A stretch of 28,976 nt of DNA from Priapulus caudatus (GCF_000485595.1 NW_014578053.1:16704-45679); one strand, 5' to 3'. Positions 19,816-28,797 are shown, counted from the stretch's first letter. Program-made: numbers and translations. Notes: generated by a model from the sequence alone, not told the origin.

Positions 19816-20447
19816 GTAAGGCAGACGTACGGCAGACGTACGTATAACGTACAGATTTCTTCAATGTCGGGGTGGATCAACACATTTCGACTGACAGTCA
19901 ACCATCGGGCTCTGCAGCGTCCACAAGCCAGTATGCTCCACCATATCCTGACATGGCACACTAGTGTAACGTCGACGGAGAGAGACATGCCAAGGACAGT
20001 ACAAAACTGGCAAATTTTCATTGATAGGTTTGACGATTCATTTCTCCAATTACTTATCTCAAGATTGGTTAAACTGAAGTTAAGAAAGTAATTCTTTCTG
20101 CACTTTTGAGCGCAATATACATTTGACCTATCCTGCAGAGTTCTTCTCACTCTGTTCCGATAGATGGCGTGCATACTGACTAGGTGCAGGGAATAGATAA
20201 TCCGAACTAGTCGCTACCTTCTATTTAGCCCATGCTATGATATTATCAGCCACCCACCTGCGAGGTAGGACTATTTATAGTTGGCCTTAATCAAAAATAG
20301 ATGTTTGCGTAAGTGCTGTTGACATTGTATTCCCAACGTATAGAATCTCATATCGAGAGATTTTCGTGCAGAATTTCACTGTGGAATTTAAGTCTTCCAC
20401 GATCACACAAGTACCATCAAACACAGTTCAGTCCTTTTAAACAGTCA

Positions 20448-21026
20448 ACAAATCCATGTTTAACCCTCCTCTTGAGGGTCAAAAGGTTATCAGACACTTA
20501 CTCTTCGCACGTCAGTGGAAAGCACATTTCATGGTCCTGTCAATAATGTGATAAAAATGGTAGGTCAGCGCTGAAACAAAAAAGTTTTTCACTCTGTCCA
20601 TTAGGCCATGTCCTCAGAAAATGTCTGATATCTGACCTTTTCCCCACTGCCCTTTGACCTATGACCTCCAATTTCGCACTGGTGATGGGTTTCCTGCCCA
20701 TCACACTATACACCGAATATTAAGAGCATAGGTCGAGCCGTTCAGATTTGTGCCGCAATTCCGTATTTCCTCCTATACCTTAGGTTAAGGGGGAAATATT
20801 CCCCCGCCGTTGACACATCTTGACCTTTGACCCTTGACCACCAAATTGGTCATCCTGAGTCCTTTTCACGATCCCCCCCCCTCCCCGACGTCCCGAATAT
20901 CGTGACCGTACGTCGAGCGGTTAAGATTTGTGCTCAACTGTTGATGGACACACGGACACACGGATCACGGACGGACGCTCATGTGATTCTACAAGCTGCA
21001 TCTGACTTCGTCAGATGAGCTAAAAA
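20448..21026 (-). mobile_element. Dispersed repeat, copy A (inverted)
   Basis: On the minus strand the copy starts TTTTTAGCTCATCTGAC, whose CATCTGAC...GTCAGATG arms form a hairpin, and then has GTCCGTCCGT microsatellite sequence. It ends with the hairpin ACCCTC-AAGAG-GAGGGT and TTAAACATGGATTTGTT. It aligns by eye along its whole length with copy B (25737-26296) in the opposite orientation. There is no protein-coding capacity, so it is non-autonomous. The hairpin followed by CTAA recalls Helitron-type 3' ends, but the flanking base is not the expected T, so the class is left open. Confidence 0.85.
20648..20670 (-). promoter_or_regulatory. Tandem AGGTCA-type half-sites in repeat copy A
   Basis: On the minus strand the sequence reads AGGTCA-T-AGGTCA-A-AGGGCA, three direct half-sites each spaced by one base (DR1 layout). 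A second cluster, GGTCAAGGGTCAAAGGTCA, lies at 20821-20839. DR1 sites are bound by RXR/HNF4-type nuclear receptors. Function here is inference from motif only. Confidence 0.4.
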
Positions 21027-21180
21027 ATGATGATGATGATGATGATGATGATGAAGATATAGAAGAAAAATAGGAAAAGAATATTTAAGACAAAAAAGGA
21101 GGATGACTAGGAGGAAGAGGAGGAGAAGGACGAGGAGGAGGGGAAGAAGGAGGATGAGACGAAGGAGGAGGTGGAGAGAA
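21027..21180. repeat. (ATG)n microsatellite and purine-rich tail
   Basis: An ATG array at 21027-21053 directly abuts the hairpin end of repeat copy A, followed by about 120 bp of GGA/GAA-rich sequence. A microsatellite adjoining a repeat terminus may have been seeded by it. Confidence 0.88.
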
Positions 21181-22800
21181 ACAGCATATATGACCCCAGC
21201 CTCTCCATTTCAAATCATCATGCCACAGAGTATAAAGAGCATTTCTGATGTAATACAAAGGTCACAGGACTAACCAAGCCACAAAGTTACCAAGATTTTC
21301 CACATTATCAATCACATAGTAGAAAATGTACAGGTAAACCTATACTCAGAGGCAGTGGAACATCGTTTAAATATCAGTGGGGTTATGCACCCATTCTTCA
21401 TGATTTTACAATTCACACCTGTATACATATACGTCAGTCACACACAGACATGCATAATATGCATCTTACTAATGTTCGCATAAGGCTACAAGCAAATTGA
21501 GCACAATTTCTTAATCCCAATTAGACGCAGACTACAGGCGCATACTTACGCCGGGAGAAGCCGCGACTCTTTTCGAAAACATTTACAAATTTAATCAGAG
21601 TAAAAGGTTCATAATGGTTTTACTGCCGCTGTAGAACGGGGAAGAAAACGTGGTGGAACCGAGGTGCAGATTATCAAAGATTCATGCTTGGTTCGCCTGC
21701 GTGCATGCTCTGGTATGTTAAGGAACAGCCAGTTCCCAATAAAGATCACAGATTGCATAATCAATCAATGCATGTGCCCGCTTAGAAACCGTTACGAGAT
21801 TCCATTTTTGATTGCAGATTCGAGGAGTGACCTGACATCCGGTTGCATCCTATATATGTAGTTACTTTCATACTGATATCTGAAGTGGATTACACAATGT
21901 TGTATTGCAATGTCTTATTATCCCATTCTTGCGTACACAAAACGTTATATAACTGGTATCAGAGGAATTTTAAGACACAGAAGAATTTGCACCTATATTA
22001 ATATTTTACTAGCATGCTGGTGTAGGTGCAAAAACAGAAAAATTGAGTTAATATGTGAAGAACATGCCTAACACATTTACTTGTCCAAGGTAGTAGCAAT
22101 TATTGAAGTAAAAAAGCTAGTGGAGTCAATTTACAATGCTAAGACCAGAAACTTGTTATTAATAGCACGTCGGCCAGTTTAAATTAAAGCACTCACCTGC
22201 AAGACATTTCATCACACATTAGATTAGATTTTTTTTTAACCTCAAAAAGATGGAGTCTGCAGCATAACATACATTGATGTAACAACCAGAACGGCATAAA
22301 TAAAATTTGTGTGCTACCTGCGATACATTACTACAGAATATCTGGAAGCAGTATTGTATAAATCATTGATTTGAATTTTTTGTAGTGTACAGCGGAACTT
22401 ACAGGGAGTGAGCTGAGTTCCAGCTTATGGCCACCCAAGGTGTGTGTGTGTGGGGGGGGGGATTCAGCTCCATCCGAATTCTTACCAATGTTCAATTAAG
22501 TGGATAGCTTTAGTATGCCTCATGTAAAACCCAGCCTGATTCAAATGAATTCATACTGTGCACAAGAGATTTTCATGCAGGGTATGAATGCCATTCAACG
22601 ATCTTTGAGGAAGCAATGACGGGCAGACGCAGATGGATAGTAGGTAGTTATGTGGACAAGTAACACCCCTATCAAAAATATTAAAGTACAGGGCCATAAT
22701 CGCTACACATAGAGCAATATATACAGTTCCGATTGGCCACAATTGACCCCTGATACAACGATATCAGAGTAAAGAGTCATAATGGGCACACATTACATAC

Positions 22801-22966
22801 CTATGTCGGCCACAAGTGAGCCGGGTTCCAGCTCCTGCAGAAACTGGCAGACCTTTGGCCAGGGCTTGTGCCGCCGGCTGCTGACACAGGGAGCGATGCG
22901 ATCATACACGTTGTGGACGTGTACCTTCTCCAGCAGTCGCATTCGCTCATTTCTGCTGCTAGCCAT
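22801..22966 (-). CDS. TRMT9B: TRMT9B-like tRNA methyltransferase, exon 1 (start)
   Basis: The exon codes for residues 1-55 plus one base of residue 56. Landmarks are EKVHVHNVYDRIAP near residues 13-26, RRHKPWPKV near 31-39 and LVADI at the end, which completes the SAM motif I across the intron. The segments VHNVYD and RHKPWP are typical of the N-terminus of the Trm9/ALKBH8 methyltransferase fold. The start codon is the first in-frame ATG; the codons TAG TGA lie in frame 33-36 nt upstream, so the frame cannot extend further within this exon. Donor GTATGT at 22800 is strong. The gene runs leftward on the minus strand for about 12.2 kb and is divergent from LIAS. Confidence 0.92.
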
Positions 22967-23060
22967 CGACGGTTGCTGGCCACCACCGTACGGCTCTCAC
23001 TACCGCTGTTGGGCTCACTGGCTCGCAGTTGCCCGCATCGCACGCATCTGCATCATCGTG

Positions 23061-23066
23061 TTTATA
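23061..23066 (-). promoter_or_regulatory. TATA-like box upstream of TRMT9B
   Basis: On the minus strand TATAAA sits 95 nt upstream of the TRMT9B ATG, predicting transcription from about 23030-23036. The spacing is reasonable, but the hexamer is common in AT-rich DNA. Confidence 0.3.
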
Positions 23067-24320
23067 CACCCATGACTTCGCTTATTGCTTCATTGGTTAT
23101 TGCTGAAAGATGGAGAATGATGAATAAAATAATTGTTTACTGCAGGATATTTTTTATATATTATGATACAAGCAATGGCAGTAAAACATGTTACTAGTAA
23201 TGCCCTTCCTCTATTGTTTTGTGTTGTGAAGACAGAAATGCTTAAAATTCAAGCTGGTTGCAATCAGGAAGGAAAGAACTGAATGCAACACTATGTATTT
23301 TAGATAGTTTAAGCAACTGTGCCTTCATCAAAATATAGCATTCAAACCAAGAAAAGTCATACATGGAACTAAGGTAATAGTTACAGCTTTTTAGCTACCA
23401 TTATATAACATTGTAATTTGTACTGGTCTATTTGGCATGCACGGTTTTACGAATTAGTTAGTTGTATTGGCTCAATCAATGGCTGCTACCACTACAGTTA
23501 ATTCATCAAATAAAACTTAACGTAGTATTTTCATGGTAATAGTATAATTGTTTAACCCCGTGTACGTTACAATTAACGTGATGGTGAAAATGTCTAGACA
23601 GGTCAATACCTTTAGTCTTTAGACTAACCTAAAAGTGTAGTCAATTAGCAAGTGTAAACAACAATAAGTTAATAACGGATATCAACAGAGTTTTGTTCGT
23701 AACCTTGACTTCTCATTTGACGCGACATTTTCATATTGGATTATCACTGGACTGCCTGAATCGTTATACCAAACAATTAAATATAGCTATATTAAAGTTG
23801 CATAACTAAGAGTAAAGGACTAAGTCTAAGTGCGATCAGAGCGCTGTCAAGTTGTAAAGTACGACTACGACTACGAGTACTCGAGCCTAGTAGACATCAC
23901 GTTGCCATTTTAAACACGGTATAAAACGAAGACGAAAGTCACTATCCGATAATTATAGACACCTGTTCAACACAATGCCAGCGAGGCGTATTTAATATCA
24001 TTAATAAACAATACAAACACTTTAAACGTGATCTGATGTCTCCATGAAAATTATTTTTACCTTCTTATTTGGGAAAAGTGATAGCCTAACAGCACCCCTA
24101 AAAGTTACTGTAACAATGAGCAACGGAAAAAAGTAAATCGGAGAAAATGTCTGCGATTTACATGATTGACTCATAAATTTTATAACTTTTAATGTAAAGC
24201 TAATTAAAATATGTTTTTTCGCTGTAACTGCGTAAAAATATATGCCTTTTAACTTAGGTTATTCGAAAAATTCACTTGTAGCTTTCCACGTGCGGATTAA
24301 TTTTTAGATATCATGAACTG

Positions 24321-24334
24321 GTGAACCGGTTCAC
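24321..24334. promoter_or_regulatory. Perfect 14-bp palindrome with AACCGGTT
   Basis: GTGAACCGGTTCAC is a perfect palindrome. Its core AACCGGTT equals the consensus site of the Grainyhead/CP2 transcription factor family. It lies about 45 bp upstream of the proposed LIAS start codon. Confidence 0.45.
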
Positions 24335-24358
24335 TAAAGCATCACGGGAAGATTCCAT

Positions 24359-24366
24359 TGACGTCA
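24359..24366. promoter_or_regulatory. Consensus CRE (TGACGTCA)
   Basis: A perfect palindromic cAMP-response/ATF element, 10 bp before the proposed LIAS ATG at 24377. With the start codon this close, the mRNA 5' UTR would have to be very short or the site would lie within it. Confidence 0.5.
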
Positions 24367-24376
24367 GAGAACAAAC

Positions 24377-24460
24377 ATGGCACCCCCCATGGGAAACCTT
24401 TCTGTTCACGTCGCCTACCAATACACGAATTATGGGAAATGGTCTGCAATTAGATTACTT
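24377..24460 (+). CDS. LIAS: Lipoyl synthase, candidate first exon (mitochondrial presequence)
   Basis: ATG in a good context (AAACATGG) opens a 28-codon frame ending LeuLeu at a strong donor, CTT|GTAGGT. It leaves phase 0, exactly what the next LIAS exon at 27264 needs. The peptide (MAPPMGNLS... ending SAIRLL) contains no acidic residue and has basic residues near its end, compatible with a mitochondrial targeting sequence when joined to the Lys/Arg-containing start of exon 2. LIAS N-termini are poorly conserved, so homology cannot confirm this. The upstream CRE supports a promoter here. An alternative first exon anywhere in 24461-27200 is possible. Confidence 0.5.
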
Positions 24461-25899
24461 GTAGGTGTATTGTATAGAACGTATAACGTAAATAGTACGA
24501 CAATTGCTATTTACACCCCGTACTTGAATCTTACTTAGTTCCTTCACCGTGCCCGTGACGTGTTTGTTGACACTATTTTGAGTATTTCTGAACTGTCTCA
24601 GTGTCTGACAGTGACAGTCTGTGAACACAACTCACAAGCCCAGCGAGAAAGTAAAAGTTACAACTTACGGCCCAAGGATATAAGAGCTGTCCACATGTCA
24701 TTTGCACATTTGCGTGTCGCACATTGCGAAAAGGCTTAATATATCCATGAACCAAAGTGACACCCTGAACATGACCTCTGTCGTTTTTAAAGGGCCTGCC
24801 ACCACATTTATGATTTAGTATGATTTACGAAAATTAATCGTGGATCAACAAAATCTACATGGACCACTAATGTTTTTAACATTTTCAGAACGCCATACAA
24901 TAACGTTATGTTATGGTCATATAAAAACGAATTTTACAAACGTTTTCAAAACGTCGACAGTCGTCGTTATAAAAAGTTAAAAACCTGACAAATTTACGTT
25001 GAATACCGGTAAATGTTATTAAAATTTAAATCACATTATCTAAACCATACAATAATGTTAGAATAGAATTTTAGTATTAACTGGGATGTCACATCAGAGA
25101 TTATGATACTATCATTGATAGTTCAACTGTTATGATCCAGTTTTAAAAGGTGGGCTTAGTGTTAGGTTAGGCCTTATAGGGTTAGGGATATCATGTTGAC
25201 TGATCAATGATCGGGATATCATGGTCACGGTTTCACGTCACAGGACGCCTGACAGGATGACACCCTTCCACACGAAAAAACCACAACTTGAAAATAAATA
25301 CAGAATTTTGTAATTAAAACAACCATATTACCACACTTTACCAAACTTGTACACCTTGCAAGTGTATTCGTACATGTGGCATGCTTCTTGACTGGTAATT
25401 GGTTCAGTATTTATGTAATATTCAGACAATTTGGAAAGGTGTTGCGTTTTTGAAAGCTGGCAAACTCCAAATAAGTTATCCTGCATAATTGTATGGTAAA
25501 ACTATATATGTATCATTTTGCAAAACATGTAGATGTGTGCATTATTTTGATTCGTAAGGTACATAAAGCATATCTTACACCTGCTTGCTGATAGAATTAT
25601 GACCTGATTTGCAATTGATGATTTAAAAAAACATGCCATATTTCATATGATTTGACATGCTATCTAGACTTCAACAGACTTGCAAGGCTTGTTTGCGGCT
25701 TATACCTGGAGAACTTTGAAACTCACTAGTTTTCAGTTTTTAGCTCATCTGACGTAGTCAGATGCAGCTTGTAGAATCGCATGATCGTCCGTCCGTCCGT
25801 GCGTCAACAGTTGGGCACAAATCTTAACCGCTCGACGTACGGTCACGATATTCGGCACATCGGGGGGGATCGCCAAAACGAGTTGGGATGTCGAAGCTG

Positions 25900-25920
25900 G
25901 GGGTCAAAGGTCAAAGTTCA
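25900..25920 (+). promoter_or_regulatory. DR1-type half-site cluster in repeat copy B
   Basis: GGGTCA-A-AGGTCA-A-AGTTCA gives three direct half-sites spaced by one base. The first two equal the HNF4/RXR DR1 consensus. Confidence 0.45.
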
Positions 25921-26074
25921 AGAGGTGTAAAAGAAGGGGGAACATTCACTCCTTAACTTAAGGTATAGGGAGGAAATGCAGAATTGCGGCACAAATCTAA
26001 ACGGCTCGACCTAGGCTCGTGATAGTCGGTGTATAGCATCATGGTAGGAAAAGCCATCACTGTGCCGAAATTGG

Positions 26075-26094
26075 AGGTCACAGGTCAAAGGTCA
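26075..26094 (+). promoter_or_regulatory. Triple AGGTCA direct repeat in repeat copy B
   Basis: AGGTCA-C-AGGTCA-A-AGGTCA, three perfect half-sites in DR1 spacing. The corresponding site in copy A has one degraded half-site (AGGGCA). Confidence 0.5.
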
Positions 26095-27263
26095 ATGGGG
26101 CAAAGGGCAGATTTTAGACATTTTCTGAGGACATGGTCTGACGGAGCGATTGAAAAACGTTTTTGTTTCAGCGGTGACCTAGCATTTTTATGGCTTTATT
26201 GAAAGGACCATAAAATGTACTTTCCGCTGACATGCGAAGAGTAAGTGTCGGATAACCTTTTGACCCTCAAGAGGAGGGTTAAACATGGATTTGTTTCTCT
26301 CAACTGCGGACTTATTTTTCATCAATTTCATCGATTTTCTCATAAAATTTTGGCACCAATATAGACGCACGTGTGTACGTTCTTGAGCTTATTCGGTCCA
26401 CTAATCACTGGCCTACCTTGTACTGAAATTAGTTTAGAGATATTTGCTATCGTATTGCTGTAAATTGTAATCTTGCACGAGCTGCTCTCTGCCTCTGGTT
26501 GTATCAACCATTGAGCTATTTTTAACGAGCCAGATGTGCTTCGCAAGGGGTTTAATGTACCTTATTACCTGACACCATAGAACGCACGTTATGTATAGTA
26601 ATAATATGGTAATTATTCGCTCCTGCTTTTTGCAATTCGTTGTCACACTGACAGCTGCCATTGCTGCAATGCTTTTGCTGACCGATGCAATGATGCCTTT
26701 GATAGCGGCCCGCCATCTATCGGAATTTTATTACACTAGTTTGAAGTGTTGTTTTTTTGGGTTAGAAATGAACGTATGTATAGGACGTCTTGCTATGCAC
26801 AAATGAATTTATCAGCAGAACACTAGACTCCAGATGAGCCCTGTCGCTCTGCGGCACTTGTTGTGTTTGTGTCATGGTCACATTGTCCTCTACCTTTGTC
26901 GAACACTGAAGTACATATTTGTAAATCCCATTGAAATATCATTGGCTTTGATGCTTTATGTTTAATTCTGGATGTGTCACATGGAATCTGACTTGACCAG
27001 TTCATATGAGTGTGCATTTCTATAGGAATAGTCACCAAATGCACATCCTACTATGTCCAATTTATTTCCTGCAGTCTAGTGACGAAGCTTCATAGTAAAG
27101 TTGCAGAGCAAAAACTAACAGGAACTCTTGCTGTTGTCAGAATCATTTAATATTAGGTAGAGCAATACCGTTTCAAAATATATCTATAGAGAATATATAT
27201 GGAATAGCCAAGGCACAAACTGGTTAAAACATAGACCTAGATGTTGATTTGTTTTTGTTTAAG

Positions 27264-27430
27264 AATACTACAAAGTCAGTTGTTCAGCGTGCATCAACTG
27301 GGCTATCGAAAGAACAGAAGGAGAAGCTTGCAGATGGACCGGAGCTAACAGAATTCATTTCCGGATCCCCAAAAGTGTTGGACGATTATAGCGACTATTC
27401 AGGAAAACTTAAAAAGGATGGAAAAGAAAG
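27264..27430 (+). CDS. LIAS: Lipoyl synthase, exon 2
   Basis: The exon carries the family's N-terminal segment: LSKEQKEKLADGPELTEFI, then YSGKLKKDGKER. This matches the KELL..GP.L.DF....Y.G.LK pattern preceding the catalytic core in animal LIAS. Acceptor: the pyrimidine-rich stretch ending TTTAAG at 27263. Donor: AAAG|GTACAA at 27431. It enters in phase 0 and leaves after two bases of an arginine codon. There is no in-frame ATG between the upstream TAA (27225) and the acceptor, so this cannot be the first exon. LIAS is a mitochondrial radical-SAM enzyme that inserts two sulfurs into protein-bound octanoyl groups to make the lipoyl cofactor of 2-oxoacid dehydrogenases and the glycine cleavage H protein. 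Confidence 0.93.
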
Positions 27431-27826
27431 GTACAATGTTAGTTTAGTGCAGAAATTGTATGTAGGTTTAGTTGTTATGGTTAGATTAGTCTTGAAAGAG
27501 AATATTGTTTAGTTATCTATCATGATTATTTTTAGTTTCAATCAGATTATTATTATTATAATTATTCTACTTAATATCAGTTTCTGTGAGTCAATAATAA
27601 GAATAATAGACTAATGAGAAATGTATTGGAAAATTGAATGGAATTAGTTTATTCATGTTAATGCCTAGTGCCACTTTTCATTGGGTTGAATTCAAAGCTG
27701 GGTTGAAGTTAAAATGTCCATTCAGCATATTGTTTGAAATAATAACTAAAATTAATAGTGGAATCCAAAATATATCAATGTCTCCCATTGTTGCATGTTC
27801 TATTGGTTGTAAATAACGTTTTGCAG
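27431..27826 (+). other. LIAS intron 2
   Basis: 396 bp of AT-rich intron, GTACAA to TTGCAG. It has a short ATT run near 27546-27565 and nothing else recognisable. Confidence 0.9.
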
Positions 27827-27920
27827 GTTGCGACTTCCTCCTTGGTTGAAGAGAGAGATACCTGTTGGAAAAAATTACAATAGGCTAAAGAGCTCTTTGC
27901 GCCGGCTGAGTCTAAACACA
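27827..27920 (+). CDS. LIAS: Lipoyl synthase, exon 3
   Basis: A 94-bp exon encoding [20 protein letters not shown] and then [11 protein letters not shown]. The LPPWLK.E.P.GKNY..LK block is nearly invariant in eukaryotic lipoyl synthases and leads into the auxiliary cluster. The first base completes an arginine codon begun in exon 2; the exon ends in phase 0 at ACA|GTAAAA. Confidence 0.96.
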
Positions 27921-28251
27921 GTAAAATCAATAACTTCTTTATGCTTGGGTCACTTGAGCTTGGTATTTTATTGTCTGTGCATGTGCTTAGCAGCAGCTAT
28001 GTGCGCACATATCTGGATATAGATTATTGGACTTTTACATCTGATCAAATTGAATCATGTATTTGATTATTCTTATGTTATTAGAGTCTGTTGAAGGTTT
28101 TTAGTTATTAGAAGTGGTTATATAGTCTCTGTTGTACTTAAGGTTAATATAGATGGGCACGTAATAACGAAAAAGTTGTACTTTGTTGCCAAAAAAGTGA
28201 CACTCGGTGGTTTGAAGCAGAAAATAATCCCATCAATAAATTTTTTACAAG
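27921..28251 (+). other. LIAS intron 3
   Basis: 331 bp, GTAAAA to TTTTTTACAAG. AT-rich, nothing else recognisable. Confidence 0.9.
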
Positions 28252-28332
28252 GTATGTGAAGAGGCTAATTGTCCCAATGTTGGTGAATGCTGGGGAGGTA
28301 AAGAAGGAGGTGTTGCAACAGCTACTATAATG
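28252..28332 (+). CDS. LIAS: Lipoyl synthase, exon 4 (auxiliary Fe-S cluster cysteines)
   Basis: An 81-bp, phase 0 to 0 exon encoding [16 protein letters not shown] and then ATATIM. The three cysteines form the CX4CX5C motif (about residues 117, 122 and 128 with the proposed exon 1), which binds the auxiliary [4Fe-4S] cluster, the cluster consumed as sulfur donor. The [11 protein letters not shown] segment is slightly variable compared with the family. Donor ATG|GTGAGT is strong. Confidence 0.97.
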
Positions 28333-28640
28333 GTGAGTATAATTATTTCCCACAGTGAAACATGTTAGGTCACTGCTAAACAATTTTCCATGCAGATACG
28401 TATACAGTAATCCAAGCCAACATCTCTTGAGCCTATGTATCTAACGACGTCTATATAGGATCCCATTGTGTATATATGTTTTCTTTAAAGTAGTACTCCA
28501 CAGTTTTTAGTATTTCAAGTGTATGCAGTGCTTCATACTTGAACAACTAACCAGACTATAATTTATATAAGGAAGCTATTACGGCTACTACTGCTAAAGT
28601 AAGGCATTTTGGTTGCCTTAGCTTCTTTTGGTTGCCTTAG
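28333..28640 (+). other. LIAS intron 4
   Basis: 308 bp, GTGAGT to CCTTAG. Its 3' end includes an exact 19-bp tandem duplication that doubles the acceptor (listed separately). Confidence 0.88.
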
Positions 28641-28644
28641 CTTC
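28607..28644 (+). repeat. Exact 19-bp tandem duplication over the exon 5 acceptor
   Basis: TTTTGGTTGCCTTAGCTTC occurs twice in direct tandem, at 28607-28625 and 28626-28644. Each copy contains the same pyrimidine tract and TTAG acceptor. Only the second acceptor keeps the reading frame. Confidence 0.97.
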
Positions 28645-28797
28645 TAGGTGACACGTGCACACGAGGCTGCCGTTTCTGCTCAGTAAAGACCGCCCGTGCG
28701 CCACCGCCACCCGACCCTGACGAACCACGCCACACGGGAGCGGCAGTGGCTGAGTGGGGACTTGACTACGTTGTCCTGACGTCAGTCGATCGTGATG
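28641..28797 (+). CDS. LIAS: Lipoyl synthase, exon 5 (radical-SAM cysteines; last in window)
   Basis: The exon encodes [19 protein letters not shown], a proline-rich PPPPDP, and [26 protein letters not shown] is the CX3CX2C radical-SAM motif (about residues 148, 152 and 155), which binds the [4Fe-4S] cluster that cleaves [18 protein letters not shown] is a second family hallmark; the final Asp codon is split by the donor GATG|GTACGA at 28798. Phase 0 in, phase 1 out. Roughly the C-terminal half of the protein, including the conserved RSSY region, must lie beyond the window. Confidence 0.97.

Larger units (their letters stand above)
19210..22800 (-). other. TRMT9B intron 1 (3.6 kb)
   Basis: The intron is bounded by GTATGT at 22800 downward and CAG at 19212-19210. 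It contains a GA-rich tract at 19587-19680, a promoter-like cluster near 19742-19815, dispersed repeat copy A (20448-21026) with an ATG microsatellite tail, and a purine-rich stretch to about 21180. Positions 21181-22440 and 22480-22800 are unique AT-rich sequence with no exon I can support. Confidence 0.8.
22967..24376. other. Divergent intergenic region between TRMT9B and LIAS
   Basis: About 1.4 kb of mostly AT-rich unique sequence separates the two proposed start codons. I see no gene in it. The TRMT9B side (22967-23050) is GC-richer and probably holds its 5' UTR, including short upstream ATGs. The LIAS side contains a CRE and a palindromic Grainyhead-type site. It may act as a shared promoter region. 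Confidence 0.6.
25737..26296 (+). mobile_element. Dispersed repeat, copy B
   Basis: It starts TTTTTAGCTCATCTGAC with the CATCTGAC/GTCAGATG hairpin, followed by GTCCGTCCGTCCGTG. It ends with the ACCCTC/GAGGGT hairpin and AAACATGGATTTGTT. It matches copy A along the full length in inverted orientation; shared landmarks include CTTAACCGCTCGACGTACGG, ATTTTCTGAGGACATGG and CGAAGAGTAAGTGTC. No open frame of note. It lies in the proposed LIAS intron 1, so the divergent promoter region is framed by the two inverted copies. Confidence 0.87.
24461..27263 (+). other. LIAS intron 1 (if the first exon is right)
   Basis: About 2.8 kb of AT-rich sequence bounded by GTAGGT and a pyrimidine-rich TTTGTTTTTGTTTAAG. 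It contains repeat copy B. The remainder, including 24461-25736 and 26297-27240, shows no supported exon. The 26591-26806 open frame has no recognised motif. Confidence 0.55.

Noticed and set aside
19701-20174. 157-codon minus-strand open frame in TRMT9B intron 1
   Set aside because: No domain recognised; it overlaps an equally open plus frame and lacks credible splice borders.
20448-21026. Firm Helitron call for the dispersed repeat
   Set aside because: A terminal hairpin plus CTAA fits, but the base after the end is A and not T in the copies seen, and no TC start was established.
26591-26806. Hydrophobic plus-strand frame considered as the first LIAS exon
   Set aside because: No donor in the right phase was found; the 24377-24460 exon fits phase and context better.
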